From Woeseia sp. (GTDB taxonomy: Bacteria > Pseudomonadota > Gammaproteobacteria > Steroidobacterales > Woeseiaceae): 6,000 nt of DNA. The position numbers and the translations under genes were made by a program. The stretch is from positions 1 to 6,000 of the forward strand of contig JABIUH010000089.1 in the NCBI GenBank assembly GCA_018701055.1. Direction: 5' to 3'. Under the pieces are notes generated by a model that was given only the letters and a program-made list of their open reading frames with translations, was not told the DNA's origin and searched no databases. Positions 1 to 6,000 of this stretch are shown here, piece after piece (position 1 is the first letter of the stretch; each line of letters starts with the position of its first letter).

Positions 1-653
1 AATACCCGGACGTCATCTTCGACAAAGAGCTTCTGCAGCAACGTCGACGTCGCACCGTCGAGCAAATCCTCTGTTCGTAACGTTCCACCGAGCGCGCCCA
101 AGCGCCGCCAATCATCTTCACCAACCGGTTTTTCACCCGGCATCTGCTGCAAAAGAATACCGCCGCATAAAAATGCGTCAGAACACAGGGCAAGATGGCT
201 TGGTACTTGTACCGATTTTTCGAAATAATTCTCCAGACTCATCGCCAACGAGCCTGCATTTACCTCAACGATGCCTTGATACGGCCGCTCCATCGCACCT
301 GCATCAACGGTCACGGCACAGCGCGCATTCGTGACCAAACTCGCAAAATCAGCATCACTCGATACTTCAGATGCGGTGGCTATGCCCCGAATATCAAGAT
401 TATCGGTACATTGCATGACCAACATACTGAGCGGGCCATCGCCATTTATCTGCAGCGTAATTGAGCCGTCAAATTTCAGGCTTTGTGCGATCAGGGACGT
501 CGCTGCGGCTGAGTGACCAAGCACATTTGCAACAGGTCGTGGGTAGCCGTGCTCCTGCTGTATACGTGACCACGCTCCCTCCAACTGCACCACCGCACCA
601 CGCACTGCAAGAGCATCGAAAACAAACGGCACCACCGAATCTTTAGATGACAT
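1..653 (-). CDS. hslO: Hsp33 redox-regulated chaperone, 3' end cut by window edge
   Basis: Hsp33 is a cytoplasmic holdase chaperone that is switched on by oxidation and protects unfolding proteins under oxidative or heat stress. I translated this frame by hand; it is open from the ATG at 653 to the left edge (217 full codons plus two bases). Family hallmarks of the N-terminal domain are visible: AVRG (residues 16-19), LKFDG (59-63), QINGDGP (68-74), RGIA (89-92), YQGIVEV (125-131), LENYFEKS (140-147) and GGILLQQMPGE (164-174). The order and spacing match E. coli Hsp33, which is 292 residues long. The window ends just before the C-terminal zinc domain with the four redox-switch cysteines, so the switch cannot be checked here. 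Cysteines at 82, 112, 157 and 163 are not the switch cysteines. An in-frame TAA lies directly before the ATG, so no longer start exists. It follows gatB by 21 bases on the same strand and probably shares its transcript. The family assignment is very secure. Confidence 0.95.
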   Translation of the reverse strand, partial: MSSKDSVVPFVFDALAVRGAVVQLEGAWSRIQQEHGYPRPVANVLGHSAAATSLIAQSLKFDGSITLQINGDGPLSMLVMQCTDNLDIRGIATASEVSSDADFASLVTNARCAVTVDAGAMERPYQGIVEVNAGSLAMSLENYFEKSVQVPSHLALCSDAFLCGGILLQQMPGEKPVGEDDWRRLGALGGTLRTEDLLDGATSTLLQKLFVEDDVRV

Positions 654-674
654 TTATGGGTGAACCCAAAGTGA

Positions 675-2111
675 CTAGGAGAGTTTCTGCTTGATGAGCT
701 GATTCACCTGGCCAGGATTTGCCTTCCCGCCGGTTTCCTTCATCACCTGACCGACAAAAAAGCCCAACAGCTTTTCTTTTCCCGCCCGGTAATCAGCGAC
801 TTGAGCAGGATTTGCATCAATGATGGCTGCAACGATTGCGTCCAGCGCAGACACATCTGTAATTTGCTGCAAACCTTTCGCGGCTATAATTTCGTCGGCG
901 CTGCCCTCGCCCGTCGACATTCCGTCGAAAACTTCTTTGGCAATTTTGCCGGAAATTGTGTCATCAGTGATTCGATCCAAAAGGCCCGCCAATGCTATCG
1001 GCGTAATTGGACTGTCCTGAATATCGATGTTGTCGCGATTCAACAAAGCGGATAAATCGCCAATAATCCAGTTTGCGGCGATCCGTGAGTCACCTGCGGT
1101 CGTTTTAGCGACCTCTTCATAAAAATCTGCCAGCGCGCGACTCACCGTCAAGATCTCGGCATCGGCTTCCTTCAACGCATACTCTGCAATGAAGCGCGCG
1201 CACTTCACATGCGGAAGTTCCGGCAACGAACGGCGCACCTCTTCAACAAAAGAATCTTCAATTTCGACCGGCAACAGATCGGGATCAGGAAAATAACGGT
1301 AATCATTCGCCTCTTCCTTCGATCGCATTGATCGAGTCTCGTCTTTATCGGAGTCGTACAAGCGGGTCTCTTGCACGACTACTCCACCATCCTCAATTAC
1401 GTCAATCTGCCGCGCGATCTCAAAGTTTATGGCTTTCTCGACAAATCGGAACGAATTCAGATTTTTAACCTCCGCGCGAGTACCAAGCTCGACCTGTCCA
1501 ACCTGTCTTACAGAAACATTGGCATCACAGCGGAATGAGCCCTCTTGCATGTTGCCATCGGAAATTTCCAAATACCGAACGATCGAATGGATCTTCCGCA
1601 TATAGGCAACGGCTTCTTTGGCCGATCGAAGATCCGGTTCCGAAACAATTTCAAGCAGCGGTGTTCCGGCGCGATTTAAGTCAACTCCGGTTGATCCCTC
1701 AAATTCATCGTGAACTGACTTGCCCGCATCTTCTTCCAGATGAGCTCGCGTAATGCGAATGCGCTTTTCATCGCCAGCATCGTCGCGAATGAACAACTCG
1801 CCGCCTACCACGATGGGAAGCTCGTACTGGCTGATCTGGTAACCCTTTGGCAAATCAGGATAGAAGTAATTTTTCCGCGCGAAAATTGAACGCTTGGCTA
1901 CTGTCGCGTTAACTGCGAGACCAAACATCGCAGCCATACGCACAACTTCAACGTTAAGGACAGGTAACACGCCTGGATATCCCAAATCGACCAGGCTCGC
2001 CTGAGCATTGGGTTCTGCGCCATAAGCTGTTGATGAACCTGAGAAAATTTTACTATTTGTGGCGAGCTGGGTATGAATTTCCAGCCCTATAACGACCTCC
2101 CAGCGACTCAC
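675..2111 (-). CDS. gatB: Asp-tRNA(Asn)/Glu-tRNA(Gln) amidotransferase subunit B
   Basis: GatB is the kinase and tRNA-binding subunit of the GatCAB amidotransferase. It activates the side-chain carboxyl of mischarged Asp-tRNA(Asn) or Glu-tRNA(Gln) with ATP and transfers ammonia supplied by GatA. Numbered from the GTG at 2111, the protein has 478 residues, normal for the family. Visible motifs are WEVVIGLEIH (4-13, opening the cradle domain), NYFYPDLPKGYQISQ (81-95), HLEEDAGK (124-131) and the GatB signature VDLNRAGTPLLE (143-154). The C-terminus, ending in NQLIKQKLS, is the helical tRNA-binding tail domain. The frame is open to an ATG at 2141, but I chose the GTG. It gives the usual N-terminus (MSRWEVVIGLEIH), has GGAGG seven bases upstream, and overlaps the gatA stop as GTGA. 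The extra ten residues would be Ala/Gly-rich and lie wholly within gatA. Whether it makes Asn-tRNA, Gln-tRNA or both depends on which synthetases the genome has; in Pseudomonas it serves Asn-tRNA. Confidence 0.97.
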   Translation of the reverse strand: MSRWEVVIGLEIHTQLATNSKIFSGSSTAYGAEPNAQASLVDLGYPGVLPVLNVEVVRMAAMFGLAVNATVAKRSIFARKNYFYPDLPKGYQISQYELPIVVGGELFIRDDAGDEKRIRITRAHLEEDAGKSVHDEFEGSTGVDLNRAGTPLLEIVSEPDLRSAKEAVAYMRKIHSIVRYLEISDGNMQEGSFRCDANVSVRQVGQVELGTRAEVKNLNSFRFVEKAINFEIARQIDVIEDGGVVVQETRLYDSDKDETRSMRSKEEANDYRYFPDPDLLPVEIEDSFVEEVRRSLPELPHVKCARFIAEYALKEADAEILTVSRALADFYEEVAKTTAGDSRIAANWIIGDLSALLNRDNIDIQDSPITPIALAGLLDRITDDTISGKIAKEVFDGMSTGEGSADEIIAAKGLQQITDVSALDAIVAAIIDANPAQVADYRAGKEKLLGFFVGQVMKETGGKANPGQVNQLIKQKLS

Positions 2112-3589
2112 CGGAATGCCTCCGGCGCCTGCCGATGCCAATCGGTAATTTGCTGGTATTGATGTGCGCAGGAAAGCAACGACGCTTCTGCGAAAGCGGG
2201 CCCAACCAATTGCAGACCGACGGGCATCTTCTTAACCAACCCACATGGAACCGATATGCCGGGCAACCCCGCAAGGTTCGCCCCAATCGTGTAAATGTCA
2301 TTCAAATACATCGTGATTGGGTCGTCTGTTTTCTCACCAAGGCGGAATGCGGTCGTCGGCGCAGTAGGACCCGCAATAACGTCAACTTTCTCAAAAGCCT
2401 GGTTAAAATCGCGACTAATCAACTGGCGAACTTTCTGTGCCTTCAGGTAATACGCATCGTAGTAGCCTGCCGACAAAACATAGGTGCCAGTCATGATGCG
2501 CCGCTTCACTTCGGCGCCGAAACCCTCACCACGAGAACGGCAATACAAATCGAAGAGGTCTTTAACGTTGTCTGCTCGATGACCGAAACGCACGCCGTCG
2601 AATCGTGACAAGTTCGAAGAGCATTCAGCAGGCGCAACCACGTAGTAGGTTGGCACAGATAAACCAATGTTCGGCAGATCAACATCGACCAAACTCGCGC
2701 CCGCATCCTCGAGGGCGGCAAGCGCGGTTTTAACGGTCTTACCACACTCATCGTCGAGCCCTTCATCAAAGTGCTGGCGCACGACGCCAATTCGTAATCC
2801 CTTAACGGAATCCGATAACGTCGCGGTGTAGTCGGGTATCGGTTGGTCGGCAGATGTCGAGTCGCGTGGATCAACGCCGGCCATTGCATTGAGTAAAAGT
2901 GCGGCATCTTCGGCTGAGCGAGTAATAACGCCGGCCTGATCAAGGCTTGATGCAAATGCCACCATACCGAATCTTGATACTCGACCATAAGTTGGCTTTA
3001 GTCCCACTGTCCCGGTTAAAGCGGCGGGCTGGCGGATCGAACCACCAGTATCAGTGCCAGTAGCGGCAGGAACCAATCGCGCAGCAACTGCGGCTGCAGA
3101 CCCACCGGACGAACCGCCGGGAGACATCTTCTGATCCCACGGGTTGGTGACGGCGCCGAAAAAACTGGTTTCGTTCGACGACCCCATCGCGAACTCATCC
3201 ATGTTCGTTTTGCCCAGCATGATCGCACCGGCCGATTTCAAGCGTGCGACGACGGTTGCATCATAGGGCGAAACAAAGTCCTGGAGTATTTTCGAGCCAC
3301 AAGTAGTCCGTACACCGGCCGTGCAAAAAAGATCTTTATGCACAATGGGCAAACCCTGCAAAGGACCGCCCGCGCCTGTAGCACGATTCTTATCTGCAAG
3401 ATCGGCCTCGGCAAGTGCCTCGTCCGCCGTGAGCGTAATAAAAGCGTTTAAGGACTTCTGATGCGCATCGATGCGCTCGAGCAAGGATTCCGTCAGCTCA
3501 CGAGAGGAAAATTCGCCACCAGCAAGGCCTCTTGCCAACTCCGTTAGCGTCTGCAGATGCAGCGCATCACTCGCTTTGCTAGCGGTCAC
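2108..3589 (-). CDS. gatA: Asp-tRNA(Asn)/Glu-tRNA(Gln) amidotransferase subunit A (amidase)
   Basis: GatA is the glutaminase subunit of GatCAB: it hydrolyses glutamine and passes the ammonia to GatB. The 493-residue protein is a typical amidase-signature enzyme. The Ser-cisSer-Lys triad can be placed directly: Lys85 in PIVHKDLF, Ser160 in the Gly/Ser-rich PGGSSGGS (157-164) and Ser184 in DTGGSIRQPA (180-189). The spacings of 75 and 24 residues equal those of the S. aureus enzyme (K79, S154, S178). Other conserved blocks are GKTNMDEFAMGSSNE (126-140) and VGLKPTYGRVSRFG, just after the triad. The start is GTG at 3589, overlapping the gatC stop as GTGA, with GAGGG seven bases upstream. The 3' end overlaps the gatB start in the same way. 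The tight overlaps suggest translational coupling of the three subunits, which act as a 1:1:1 complex. No active-site residue is missing and the frame is intact. Confidence 0.98.
   Translation of the reverse strand: MTASKASDALHLQTLTELARGLAGGEFSSRELTESLLERIDAHQKSLNAFITLTADEALAEADLADKNRATGAGGPLQGLPIVHKDLFCTAGVRTTCGSKILQDFVSPYDATVVARLKSAGAIMLGKTNMDEFAMGSSNETSFFGAVTNPWDQKMSPGGSSGGSAAAVAARLVPAATGTDTGGSIRQPAALTGTVGLKPTYGRVSRFGMVAFASSLDQAGVITRSAEDAALLLNAMAGVDPRDSTSADQPIPDYTATLSDSVKGLRIGVVRQHFDEGLDDECGKTVKTALAALEDAGASLVDVDLPNIGLSVPTYYVVAPAECSSNLSRFDGVRFGHRADNVKDLFDLYCRSRGEGFGAEVKRRIMTGTYVLSAGYYDAYYLKAQKVRQLISRDFNQAFEKVDVIAGPTAPTTAFRLGEKTDDPITMYLNDIYTIGANLAGLPGISVPCGLVKKMPVGLQLVGPAFAEASLLSCAHQYQQITDWHRQAPEAFR
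2119..2123 (-). promoter_or_regulatory. Ribosome binding site of gatB, decides the GTG start
   Basis: GGAGG on the minus strand lies seven bases before the GTG at 2111 and inside the 3' end of gatA. It lies downstream of the alternative ATG at 2141, so it can only serve the GTG. Together with the GTGA overlap it fixes the gatB start. Confidence 0.85.
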
Positions 3590-3873
3590 TCGATCACCCT
3601 CGGGACCAGGTAGTACCCAGATTCCACTGAGGGTGCATTTTCTTGATACCTATCCCTGTTATCAGCCTCTGTGATGTCGTCAGCACGTAGACGCAGCGAC
3701 ATATTGAGTGGATGCGCCATCGGTACGACGTTTTCGGTGGGTGCAGCTTGCAACTGATCCACAAAATCAACGATTTTGGACAGTTTTGACACGACATCTT
3801 CAAACTCGTCGTCTTCCAGCTGGAGACGCGCGAGTATCGCGATGTGTTGAACCTGTTCTTTCGTTAGTGACAC
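3586..3873 (-). CDS. gatC: Asp-tRNA(Asn)/Glu-tRNA(Gln) amidotransferase subunit C
   Basis: GatC is the small subunit that wraps around the GatA-GatB interface and stabilises the amidotransferase; it has no catalytic role. From the GTG at 3873 the product is 95 residues, exactly the usual size. It reads like the family from end to end: SLTKEQVQHIAILARLQL (residues 2-19), an acidic helical stretch, VVPMAHPLN in the middle, and the C-terminal block NAPSVESGYYLVPRVIE. The frame stays open upstream to an ATG at 4008 (140 residues), but those 45 extra residues match nothing in GatC and would run through the promoter region and the bases immediately before mreB, so I reject that start. The Shine-Dalgarno is weak (a GGA seven bases before the GTG). 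It is the first gene of the gatCAB operon, divergent from mreB, and ends in a GTGA overlap with gatA. Confidence 0.95.
   Translation of the reverse strand: MSLTKEQVQHIAILARLQLEDDEFEDVVSKLSKIVDFVDQLQAAPTENVVPMAHPLNMSLRLRADDITEADNRDRYQENAPSVESGYYLVPRVIE
3597..3601 (-). promoter_or_regulatory. Ribosome binding site of gatA
   Basis: GAGGG on the minus strand lies seven bases before the GTG at 3589, inside the last codons of gatC. It supports the GTG start of gatA and coupled translation from gatC. Confidence 0.75.
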
Positions 3874-3893
3874 GGGGCGATCCGGGATTTCGA

Positions 3894-3912
3894 GTCGGAC
3901 GAGATATCCGAC
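3894..3912 (-). promoter_or_regulatory. Small hairpin in the gatC leader
   Basis: In the predicted gatC leader, GTCGGA (3912-3907) and TCCGAC (3899-3894) pair perfectly around a seven-base loop. The stem ends 20 bases before the GTG start. It has no following U-run, so it is not an intrinsic terminator. It could modulate gatC translation or mRNA stability, or be chance; six base pairs is near the background expectation. Confidence 0.25.
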
Positions 3913-3928
3913 AAATTTAGCGGCAGTA

Positions 3929-3957
3929 ATAATACACGCCGTCTTGTGCAATGTCGT
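3929..3957 (-). promoter_or_regulatory. Candidate sigma-70 promoter of gatCAB-hslO
   Basis: On the minus strand a -10 hexamer TATTAT (3934-3929, five of six consensus bases) lies 17 bases downstream of ACGACA (3957-3952, four of six for TTGACA). Initiation would fall near 3922, giving a leader of about 49 bases before the gatC GTG. This is the best-scoring pair I can see by eye in the divergent region. No transcript data support it, so it is an inference from spacing and position. Confidence 0.5.
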
Positions 3958-3972
3958 GTCCGTTGTTACATT
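3944..3972 (+). promoter_or_regulatory. Candidate sigma-70 promoter of mreBC
   Basis: TTGTGC (3944-3949) and TACATT (3967-3972) are separated by 17 bases and would start transcription near 3979, about 30 bases before the mreB ATG. The match is modest (three of six and four of six consensus bases). It overlaps the candidate gatC promoter on the other strand and both arms of an inverted repeat. Another promoter in this short region is possible. Confidence 0.35.
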
Positions 3973-3975
3973 GCA
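3947..3975. repeat. Perfect 8-bp inverted repeat, operator-like
   Basis: TGCAATGT (3947-3954) is followed after 13 bases by its exact reverse complement ACATTGCA (3968-3975). The arm centres are 21 bp apart, about two helical turns, as expected for a dimeric DNA-binding regulator contacting one face of the helix. The right arm overlaps the candidate mreB -10 hexamer, and the left arm overlaps both candidate -35 elements. Neither predicted transcript would contain both arms, so a DNA operator fits better than an RNA hairpin. I do not recognise the motif as the site of a known regulator. Confidence 0.5.
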
Positions 3976-4008
3976 GCGTTGATTTGCCTCGCGGAATTCT
4001 GGCGCCAA

Positions 4009-5052
4009 ATGTTCAAAAATATCTTCGGTTTTTTCTCCAACGATCTATCGATCGATTTGGGGACTGCAAACACCCTGATTTACTCGCGCGGCCACGGAAT
4101 CGTGCTTAATGAACCGTCGGTTGTTGCTATTCGTGAAGACTCCGGTCGTGGCGGTCGTTCCGTCGAAGCGGTCGGAGCTGAAGCGAAAAGCATGCTCGGC
4201 AGAACACCGGGCAACATCACCGCCATTCGGCCGCTTAAAGACGGTGTAATCGCTGATTTCACGGTCACCGAAAAAATGCTGCAACACTTCATTCGTAAGG
4301 TCCACGGCACGCGATATTTCCGCCCCAGCCCGCGCGTCCTGATTTGCGTTCCCTACGGATCCACTCAGGTCGAACGACGCGCGATACGAGAATCAGCTGA
4401 AGGAGCCGGCGCGCGCAAGGTACATCTGATCCCGGAGCCGATGGCTGCCGCAATTGGCGCCGGCATGCCAGTGCACGAAGCGCGCGGCTCAATGGTGCTG
4501 GACATTGGTGGCGGCACATCCGAAGTCGCGGTCATTTCACTGAACGGTATCGTGTATGCCGCATCCGTCAGAATTGGCGGCGATCGATTTGACGAGGCAA
4601 TCACTAATTATGTGCGCCGCAACTACGGCATCCTTATCGGCGAGGCCACAGCAGAACGAATCAAACACGAAATTGGTTCCGCGTTTCCCGGGCAAGAAGT
4701 GCGTGAAATCTCTGTAAAAGGGCGCAACTTGTCGGAAGGTGTTCCGCGCAGCTTCACACTAAACAGCAACGAGATACTGGACGCACTTCAAGAACCGCTG
4801 CAGGGCATCGTTGGGGCGGTAAAGGAAGCCCTGGAGCAAACACCGCCGGAGCTTGGTGCAGATGTTGCCGAAAGAGGCATCGTCCTGACCGGCGGTGGCG
4901 CAATGCTGCGTGATCTCGACAAGCTCCTCATGGAAGAAACCGGCCTACCAGTGGTTATCGCAGACGATCCCCTGACTTGCGTGGCTCGCGGCGGCGGACG
5001 CGTGATCGAATTGATCGACGAGCACGGTCCAGCGGTGTTTGGGCTGGAATAA
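4009..5052 (+). CDS. mreB: Rod shape-determining protein MreB (bacterial actin)
   Basis: MreB is the bacterial actin homologue. It polymerises with ATP into membrane-bound antiparallel filaments and, with MreC, MreD, RodA and PBP2, guides lateral peptidoglycan synthesis. The 347-residue product equals E. coli MreB in length and is strikingly similar throughout. Visible parts are the amphipathic N-terminal membrane-binding segment MFKNIFGFFSND (1-12), phosphate-1 motif SIDLGTANTLIY (14-25), IPEPMAAAIGAG (from 141), phosphate-2 motif LDIGGGTSEVAVISL (starting at 164), SVRIGGDRFDEAI just after it, and the adenosine motif GIVLTGGGA (290-298). The frame is open upstream to an ATG at 3946, but those 21 residues are not part of any MreB and overlap the promoter region. 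ATG 4009 gives the canonical N-terminus, although only a poor GGA lies upstream, at an unfavourable 13-base spacing. It is divergent from gatC and is followed by mreC after 65 bases. Confidence 0.98.
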   Translation: MFKNIFGFFSNDLSIDLGTANTLIYSRGHGIVLNEPSVVAIREDSGRGGRSVEAVGAEAKSMLGRTPGNITAIRPLKDGVIADFTVTEKMLQHFIRKVHGTRYFRPSPRVLICVPYGSTQVERRAIRESAEGAGARKVHLIPEPMAAAIGAGMPVHEARGSMVLDIGGGTSEVAVISLNGIVYAASVRIGGDRFDEAITNYVRRNYGILIGEATAERIKHEIGSAFPGQEVREISVKGRNLSEGVPRSFTLNSNEILDALQEPLQGIVGAVKEALEQTPPELGADVAERGIVLTGGGAMLRDLDKLLMEETGLPVVIADDPLTCVARGGGRVIELIDEHGPAVFGLE

Positions 5053-5117
5053 AGACCCGCGTCCAGGTTAGAGAACTTCTGATTATCGGCCCCTAATTAT
5101 GCGAACATACAACGCTA

Positions 5118-6000
5118 ATGGCCGCCGCAAAATCTAACCAGCAGTTTCACTCCCCGTTTTCTCCGGCGCTCGGTCTGCGATTTCTGTTGCTTGCCGGGCT
5201 CAGCCTGCTGCTACTGATCATCGATCATCGCGACAATCATCTTGACGCCGTGCGCAAGGCGGTCGGCGCCGCGGTATACCCGTTGCGGGTCATCGTTGAC
5301 GCTCCGGTATCAATATGGCGATGGACGGTTGATACGACTGCGAGTCGTAACGAGCTGCAACTTGAAAACTCCCGCCTGAATGTCGAACGACTGTTAACCC
5401 AGGCCAAGCTGCAGCGATATTCATCCCTAGAGGCCGAAAACGCTCGCTTGAGAACGATGCTTGAAGCGCGAGCCACGGTGCGCGAGCAGGTCCGCGTCGC
5501 GGAAATTCTCTCGGTCAGTTCTAACCCGTTTCGACATTTGTTGGTCGTTGACAAAGGTAGCGTCGACAACGTTTATGACGGTCAGGTGGTGATCGATGCA
5601 AATGGTGTCGTTGGACAAGTCATCGAAGCAGGGGTGCTTTCGTCGCAATGTATGCTGATAAGCGACCCAGGCCATGCGCTACCCGTCGAGGTCAATCGCA
5701 ACGGACTGCGCACAATTGCGCGCGGCACCGGAGAATTCGACAAACTTGACCTGCCCTTCTTGCCCAATAATGCGGACATAGAACCCGGTGATCTGCTCGT
5801 GACATCCGGTCGAGGCGGCGCATTTCCGGCCGGCTACCCGGTTGCCATCGTAGACTCCGTAATACGAATTCCGCAGGAACCGTTCGCATCAGTCACGGCC
5901 ACACCGGCCGCCTCGCTGAATCAGGTCAGAGAAGTCATGTTGATTTGGTCGGCGCCTCAAGAAAGCAAAGAATCAGTTGAAGTCACGCGCGCTGAGGCAA
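5118..6000 (+). CDS. mreC: Rod shape-determining protein MreC, 3' end cut by window edge
   Basis: MreC is an inner-membrane protein whose periplasmic part links the MreB filament to the elongasome by binding PBP2. The frame is open from ATG 5118 to the right edge (294 full codons), so only the C-terminal tail is missing. It shows the expected order: a short polar N-terminus, one transmembrane helix (about residues 18-35, rich in Leu and Ile), a coiled coil with regular Leu and Glu (about 75-115), then the two-beta-domain core. Recognisable core blocks include NPFRHLLVVDKGSVDNVYDG, GVVGQVIEAG, DPGHALPVEVNRNG, LPNNADIEPGDLLVTSGRGG and FPAGYPVAIVDSV, all close to E. coli MreC. An in-frame TAA at 5094-5096 rules out starts further upstream. 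No Shine-Dalgarno sequence is visible before the ATG. It is the second gene of the mreB operon; mreD would be expected to follow outside the window. Confidence 0.96.
   Translation, partial: MAAAKSNQQFHSPFSPALGLRFLLLAGLSLLLLIIDHRDNHLDAVRKAVGAAVYPLRVIVDAPVSIWRWTVDTTASRNELQLENSRLNVERLLTQAKLQRYSSLEAENARLRTMLEARATVREQVRVAEILSVSSNPFRHLLVVDKGSVDNVYDGQVVIDANGVVGQVIEAGVLSSQCMLISDPGHALPVEVNRNGLRTIARGTGEFDKLDLPFLPNNADIEPGDLLVTSGRGGAFPAGYPVAIVDSVIRIPQEPFASVTATPAASLNQVREVMLIWSAPQESKESVEVTRAEA

Noticed and set aside
195..464. 89-residue plus-strand frame at the left
   Set aside because: It is antisense to hslO, whose conserved motifs explain this stretch.
654..674. Terminator between gatB and hslO
   Set aside because: The short TGGGT/ACCCA pairing has only five base pairs and no T-run follows on the minus strand.
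2112..2141. gatB start at ATG 2141
   Set aside because: The good GGAGG lies downstream of it and serves GTG 2111; the extra Ala/Gly-rich residues are not family-like.
2135..2608. 157-residue plus-strand frame inside gatA
   Set aside because: It is antisense to the conserved gatA coding sequence and shows no recognisable domain.
2506..2988. 160-residue minus-strand frame inside gatA
   Set aside because: It is an out-of-frame shadow of gatA with no domain, and gatA is intact.
3994..4006. GAATTC and GGCGCC palindromes just before mreB
   Set aside because: Six-base palindromes are expected by chance and show no further dyad extension.
3874..4008. N-terminal extension of gatC to an ATG at 4008 (140 residues)
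   Set aside because: The extra 45 residues match no GatC, overlap the promoter region, and would begin one base before mreB on the opposite strand; GTG 3873 gives the normal 95-residue protein.
3946..4008. N-terminal extension of mreB to an ATG at 3946 (368 residues)
   Set aside because: MreB starts with the amphipathic segment at ATG 4009; the extension is unlike any MreB and overlaps the candidate promoters.
5237..5569. 110-residue minus-strand frame inside mreC
   Set aside because: It is antisense to the mreC transmembrane and coiled-coil region; its Ser/Arg-rich composition is typical of a shadow frame.

Overview
This window looks like ordinary chromosomal core sequence from a gammaproteobacterium of moderate GC content. 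The main evidence is a MreB that reads almost residue for residue like the Pseudomonas/E. coli type, and a gatCAB operon divergent from mreBC, an arrangement known from Pseudomonas-like gammaproteobacteria. The genus cannot be named from the sequence alone. No mobile element, CRISPR array, tRNA or rRNA was seen.

Layout. On the minus strand, reading right to left, lie gatC (3873-3586), gatA (3589-2108), gatB (2111-675) and hslO (653 to beyond the left edge). The three gat genes overlap by four bases at each junction (GTGA), and all three are best started at GTG. hslO follows gatB after 21 bases with no terminator between them, so the four genes probably form one transcription unit. On the plus strand lie mreB (4009-5052) and mreC (5118 to beyond the right edge), the start of the usual mreBCD cell-shape operon. 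The 135-base divergent region (3874-4008) is the only real control region. It holds candidate promoters for both directions, which overlap at an 8-bp inverted repeat, and a small hairpin in the gatC leader.

How the genes work together. GatC, GatA and GatB form the tRNA-dependent amidotransferase that converts Asp-tRNA(Asn) and/or Glu-tRNA(Gln) to the amidated forms. Hsp33 (hslO) is an oxidation-activated holdase chaperone, and its presence behind gatB is the least expected part of the gene order. MreB filaments and membrane-anchored MreC direct lateral cell-wall synthesis in rod-shaped cells.

Three start sites were moved downstream from the longest open frame (gatC, gatB, mreB), using family length, N-terminal conservation, and Shine-Dalgarno placement where one is visible. 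Both terminal genes are cut by the window edges, not by mutation. I did not find a previously undescribed system; the most promising unexplained signal is the inverted repeat between the divergent operons.
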